64,000 nucleotides of DNA from Diplolepis rosae (lineage: Eukaryota > Arthropoda > Insecta > Hymenoptera > Diplolepididae): positions 4,310,001 to 4,374,000 of the forward strand of contig JAPYXD010000753.1 of assembly GCA_030998225.1 (NCBI GenBank). The letters are read 5' to 3'. Position 1 is the first letter of the stretch, and each line of letters begins with the position of its first letter. The notes under the pieces were generated by a model. It had not been told where the DNA came from and did no database searches. It saw nothing but the letters and a program-made list of their open reading frames with translations. The translations under genes and the position numbers were made by a program. Shown one piece after another: positions 58,981 through 64,000 of the stretch.

Positions 58981-59409
58981 TAGCAGCGTGGTAAGTCTGT
59001 TCCAAGGGGTTGCGCGGAAACGCGACTTGTTTGTGGACCTGATAAAGTGTTAATGTTTAGAGCAGATGTATGTGTGTGTGTAAATGTGGTTGCATATATG
59101 TGTTAATGCAGAGTACGCGGAGGTCACAAGCGTTGTACACGCCTCGCAGCTCACATTAACCCCTTATTTTCTTCACTTTGACCGTCGATGTCGCTAAACA
59201 TAACCCGAGGGATACATAATTCCAACGCGACCTGGACATGAGACAATTTTTCGATAAAATTCGCTGTTCGTAAATTTTAAAATTCACAGGCGATATGGAG
59301 GTACATAAACATTAGCCGATGATTAAGTAAACTGTTATAAAATTAACGTCTACCTCGACTTTGCAAAAAAAGAGCAACAAGAGATAAAGGAATTATATTT
59401 TTTTCAGAA

Positions 59410-60235
59410 GTGTCAAGTGGTCGTCTTAGAGACGTCCAGAAGATGTCTTTAGGACATTGAACGTCTTGCAAACGTCTTTAGGACGTCTAAAATACAAGTA
59501 CCAAGAAACGTCCTAGAGACGTCCAGAAGATGTCTTTAGGACATTGAACGTCTTGCAAACGTCCTTAGGACGTATAAAATACAAGTACCAAGAAACGTCC
59601 TAGAGATGTCCTATAGACATTCTTATGACGTTTTTATATTTTTAGCCAACCGGGTGTCTCATCCTAGTGGGCACAAGGACATTGGACGTCTTCAGTTCTA
59701 AAGACGTCTTTTCGGCATCTTAGTTGACTACGTCCTCGTATCCATAGCATAATAGATGCCGGAACATGAGATATCTTTGAGACGTCTAGAAAACTTCCTT
59801 AGAATGACGATGTCTCTCTAGTTGATGTCTTATGAACGTTTTATTTTTTAAAAACGTTTTTGAAACGTGAGACGTCCACAAGGCATCGATTAGATGGGCA
59901 TGGATTTCCCAAAGACGTCTTCTGGATGTCACAAAGTCGTCTATGTACCACTAAATAGGTAAAAAGTTTCAATGTCTAAATTTTTTTTAGTCTTCTGGAC
60001 TTCTTTTGTCAAAAAGATGTTTTTGAGGCATAAGACGCCCTTAAGAGCAAAAATCCTGACATAGAAGTTCTTGAAACGTCTTTGAGACGTCTTGAAGGCG
60101 TCCAATGTCCCTGTGCCCACTGCGTTAAAAACGTTTCTGAAATGAAAAATGTTTCCTGGACAGAAAAAGGAATAACATTTTTAAGACGTTCCAAAGACGT
60201 CTAATGTTCACTATCACTGTCTTGCCATTCAATTA
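59410..60235. repeat. ACGTC foldback elements with an 87-bp tandem duplication
   Basis: TAGAGACGTCCAGAAGATGTC at 59427 recurs at 59514, with a third partial copy at 59601 (period 87). A further complete member follows, with right terminus AATGTCCCTGTGCCCACTG near 60121. Confidence 0.88.
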
Positions 60236-60589
60236 TTATTTGATAATTTACAAAACATAATATTGATGACGTAAAAGTTTTTTCAAATGTGGAGCTAATC
60301 ATTCCTATCATAAGCTTTGCTCGATTACGAGTTTAATTAGAGTTGAGTTTACTCTTATGTATTTAATAAAACTGAGTCTACACCAAATTAAGATCAACAG
60401 CTACATAAACTATTTAGTTCCTTCTTTTACAAAAAAATATAAATAAATTGGAAAAAACTTATGAATCTGGCAGAATTTATAAGCCTCAACTCTAAGAAAC
60501 ATCTAGATTTGAGAAAATTTATCTTTGCGCAGTTCATCAGGATGTTCTAGTTTAAACACCTATCCAGCTTTATGAAACCTACCTTATTC
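60236..60589. other. Unassigned AT-rich stretch
   Basis: Nothing recognised. Confidence 0.5.
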
Positions 60590-61590
60590 ATCAGTTTTTA
60601 TTCATGTTTTTTTGTTTTTTTCGATTTTTTCTTACATTGGGGGTCATAAAGAAATCTGACTTATTGGAAGTGGTATATTTAAAACACCTTCGAATTTTCC
60701 TTTATTCACAAGTCTTTTATTCATGTTTTTCAAATTTTTTCAATTTGAGTCACGGGGGGCGGGCTGATTTAAGAATTGATTTTTGTGGATAGCGTAAACA
60801 AGTGTAAGTTTTTCTTATTCATTAGTCTTTATTCATATTATTTCGATTTTTCTTAGATAGCATGTGTGAAAAGAGGGGGGAGGGGGTCATAAAAAATATA
60901 ATTTAGTTGGAATTTCATATTACAATCATCTTTAAGGTTTCCCTTATTTATCAGTCTTTATCTATGTTTTTTTGTTTTTTCCATTTTTCTTACTTTGCGT
61001 ATAGGGCTGAAAGGGAGAAGGGGGTCATAATTAAATCTGACTTATTGGAAGTGGTATATTTTAAAAATCTTTGAATTTTTCCTTATTCAAAAGTCTTTTA
61101 TTCATGTTTTTCAAATTTTTTCAATTTGAGTCATGATGGTAGGGGGGGGGGGGGGCATAAAAATATAATTTAGTTGGAATTTCATATTACAATCATCTTT
61201 TTTGAGGTTCCCCTTATTCATCAGTCTTTATTCATGTTTTTTTGTTTTTTCCATTTTTCTTCCTTTGCGCATCGGGCAGAAAGGGAGAAGGGGGTCATAA
61301 ATAAATCTAATTTATTGGAAGTGACATATTTTAAACATCTTTGAATTTTCCCTTATTCACAAGTCTTTTATTCATGGTTTTCAAATTTTTTCAATTTGAG
61401 TCACGTCGGTTGTCGGTTAGGGGGGGGGGGGGGGGCTGATTATAAAACTGATTTTTGTTGATAGTGTAAATATGCGTAAGTTTTTCTTATTTATTAGTCT
61501 TTATTCATACTATTTCGATTTTTCTTACATTGTCTGTGTGAACAGAGGGGCGGGCTGGGGGGGGGGGTCATAAAAAATATAATTTTTCGT
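60590..61590 (+). repeat. Multimeric tandem array with poly-G tracts
   Basis: CCTTATTCA.CAGTCTTT.ATTCATGTTTTT and variants recur at about 60591, 60700, 60808, 60943, 61080, 61210, 61340 and 61485. There are three monomer types (endings TTTTTTGTTTTTTCCATT, TTTTCAAATTTTTTCAA and ATTATTTCGATTTTTC), giving a higher-order pattern. G runs of 8 or more occur near 61142, 61420 and 61556, each just before a GGTCATAAA or GGCTGATTA word. Confidence 0.85.
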
Positions 61591-62435
61591 GTATCGCCTA
61601 AGTTAAATACCTGGCAAGTTCCCCTCGTTAATTAGTTTCTTCATGTTTCTAAGTTTTCATTAATATCTTTTTGAAACATGTATTTTTTTAAATTATAAAA
61701 AAACTATTGTTCCTGCATCTAATAACTTTCAATGCTAGTTTTTATTTATGGGGTCTTTTATTGAAATATTTTAAGACACAAAAGTTTAATGCTGCTACCA
61801 CGCTTGCTGAAATATGTAACAATCTAAAACTTATAGCCTTTATTTTTCGATGGAGCATGTCTCGTGTTTTCTATGAAAAGAAGGAATGCAATTGCTTTGT
61901 TGCATCCTCTCTTGTAAGTCTAGAATTTCCATTATTATTTGCCCCATTATTCTCAAAACATAAAAATCGAAGCGTCGCGCCTGATGAATTCTAATTCAAG
62001 ATGATTTTAAGGTCAATGTCGAAGCAGAAATTTTCTTTCCTTCATGCATGATGATACAATTGGAGATATTCACTTTACCAGCTATTATATATGTGATACG
62101 CTATTATGATTTCATTATTGATTCCATGACACGAATAGAGATCACTTGAGAAGCTTCATTTATAAAGCGGTTCTACGATTATACATATACCAGCGTATTA
62201 AAGGGACTGTCAGGAGTATCGCAATATCGGTTTTATGCGACGAGATAAGTCTTGCATTAAATTTTTTCAGGGTTTTATTAAAGATTTTATGGTTTTATTT
62301 GCCTCTAAAGCTGAATTTTGTGAGTATTGTTTATAGATTTTCTTTGAAACTCTTCCGCTATCCTGAAAGTAGTTAATAAATATTATTTTCCCCCTGAAAT
62401 TTTCAAATTCAGTAGTGATTCCTGTGAACTTAAAT
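61591..62435. other. Unassigned stretch
   Basis: A 95-codon plus-strand frame at 61707-61994 has no ATG start or splice signals that I trust. Nothing else was recognised. Confidence 0.45.
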
Positions 62436-62439
62436 TTGA

Positions 62440-63375
62440 GGCTTTTGTTGTCTTGAAGACGTCTCATGCCCTGAAGACGTCTTTCAGACAGAAGCTGTAC
62501 CAGTGGGTACAGATACATTAGACGTCTTTGGGACGCCTTAAAGACGTACGTGGAACATCTATGTCAGGATTGTTGTTGTCCTTTGTCGAAAAGACACCTT
62601 TTAGGCAAGAGTCATCTGGAAGACAACAAAAATCAAAACATTGAAGTCCTCTAGACGTCTGTAACTCGTCCCAAAGACGTCTAGTGTCCTTTTTCCCACT
62701 GAGAAATTGTAATGGAAAAAATTATCATACAAAACTTGTTCAAAACTCTTAAGAGTGGGAACAGGGACATTGGACGTCTTTGGGACGTTTTCAAGACGTC
62801 TCGAGGACTTCAGTGTCTGGATTTAAATTCTCTATCAGACATCTCTTGTCTAAGAGGTAGATTTTAGACAAAATATGTTCAGGTGATAACAAAATTCCGG
62901 AGATTGAAGTCTCACGGACGTTTTTAAGACGTTTCATTGGCGTCCAATGCCTATGTGAAAAATGGGGAATTTTCATGCTAAAAATTATTATTCAAAATTT
63001 TTATAAAACTCTCCCCAGTGGGCACAAGTACATTGGACGTCATTGGGACGTCTTAACGACCTATCGACGACTTCTGTTGCCTGGATTTTTTATGTCTTTC
63101 AGAAGTCTCTTGTCTAAAAGATATCTTTCAGAAAAAGGACACTTGGGAGATAACAAATTCTTGAGATTTAAGTTCCATTGACGTCTTTAAGACGTCCCAG
63201 TGACGTCCAATGTCGCACTGCAAAGTAAGAAATTTTAATTGAAAAATTACCTTTCGAATTTAGTATGAAACTCTTTTTTCAGACAAAAGATCTTTGAAAA
63301 CCACATAAAGCTAAACATTGAGGTTATCGAGACATCTTAAGACGTCCAATTTCGCCGAACCCACTGGGTTACAAT
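62440..63375. repeat. ACGTC foldback elements, three or four in series
   Basis: Termini ACCAGTGGGTACAGATACATTAG (62499) with GTCTAGTGTCCTTTTTCCCACTGAG (~62702), AGAGTGGGAACAGGGACATTGG (62752) and CCCCAGTGGGCACAAGTACATTGG (63014). The linkers share AAAAATTAT.AT.CAAAA and ACTCTCCCCAGT-like text, again pointing to duplication of element plus linker. Confidence 0.9.
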
Positions 63376-64000
63376 ATTTTCCATTTATATCTTTTAGTAC
63401 TTTTATTTTTTATTCAAAAACTTCTTAGAGATTACATTCTGTTAGTTTTTACACTTCTTTAAACGTAGAAAATATTGAAAAAGAAGATAAAAAAAGAAAA
63501 AATAGAAAATTTAGAAGAAAAATATTTCAAATTTTCATATTTTGTATGTATTTTATATTTTATAAGACATGGCATTCTGGATGAACTTGTATTTGAATTT
63601 TTCATTTCGAAAATTCTAATAGTAAGCTTAATGAAATTTGTAGGATTGTTTAAACAAAAATTTGCACACTGACATTTCTAGAAATTAATTACGTTTTGGG
63701 CAGTATTCTCTAGATTTATGAAATACCCCTGAAATTTCGGAATTCACAATCCTGGTGGAGAAGCTGTTAAAGCGAATTTCAAACATTGAATTCATAGTTA
63801 CTTTGCTTTTAGTGCTAGAATCACGAATTTGCATTTCGAATTCATTTTGCCAATTCGCTGAGCTCATAAATAGCAGTAGTTCGTCATCCCTGGTTTTATC
63901 ATAAAACCAGATGAAATACAAATGGCCAAACTATATTTCATTCTAGGCAGTGATTAATTATGAATTACTTTACAGTTGTTGAGAATTCCTATATTTTTTC
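63376..64000. other. Unassigned AT-rich end of window
   Basis: No repeat or exon could be supported. Confidence 0.5.

Noticed and set aside
61707..61994. 95-codon plus-strand frame
   Set aside because: No ATG at its start, no trusted splice sites and no recognisable motif.

Overview
This window is eukaryotic, AT-rich and repeat-dominated, most likely from an arthropod and probably an insect. Supporting signs are a Penelope-like retroelement with a GIY-YIG endonuclease, spliceosomal exon boundaries, a TATA/Inr promoter with an arthropod-like initiator, and a first coding exon that reads like the N-terminus of insect calexcitin (EF-hand) proteins. No bacterial-type operons or genes are present. 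Most long open frames are chance or repeat-derived: in DNA this AT-rich, frames near 100 codons are expected several times in 64 kb.

Layout. 1-3677: Penelope-like element (PLE) flanked by 685-bp inverted arms, its single reading frame broken by one +1 shift. 4330-5030: TG/TA microsatellite. 5315-5356: a hammerhead ribozyme core. 6031-6492 and 7445-9070: two unrelated foldback elements; the second has a 120-bp tandem array in one arm. From about 5.4 to 47.6 kb, and again at 57-60 and 62-63 kb, the sequence is filled with one family of near-palindromic elements. They are built from reiterated GACGTC words and bounded by CCCAGTGGGCAC / GTGCCCACTGGG termini. I call them ACGTC foldback elements. 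Several have turned into tandem arrays (units of 87, 99, 138, 266, 304, 392 and 436 bp). The largest is twenty 138-bp units at 41821-44680 with a 552-bp higher-order repeat. 48330-49885: a 156-bp AT-rich satellite. 51808-53196 and 54194-54834: three further long palindromes. 60590-61590: a mixed array with poly-G tracts.

Genes. The best host-gene evidence is at 55790-56036 on the + strand: TATA box, TCATTT initiator, short noncoding exon, 102-bp intron, then an exon starting MPLSDFRKKKLLFVFN and ending at a GTGAGT donor. This is the start of a calexcitin-like calcium-binding protein gene whose other exons lie beyond the window. A second TATA/exon/donor arrangement without any ATG lies at 15213-15392. 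Other repeat-free islands (26.9, 29.4-30.2, 31.6, 34.3, 39.5, 41.4, 47.7 and 58.8 kb) have open stretches next to plausible splice sites on one or both strands. I could not settle strand, frame or identity there, and list them only as weak candidates.

The most unusual content is the ACGTC foldback family: its abundance, internal palindromy, repeated conversion to satellites, and GACGTC to GACATC/GATGTC variation that looks like CpG deamination. No transposase for it was seen in the window.
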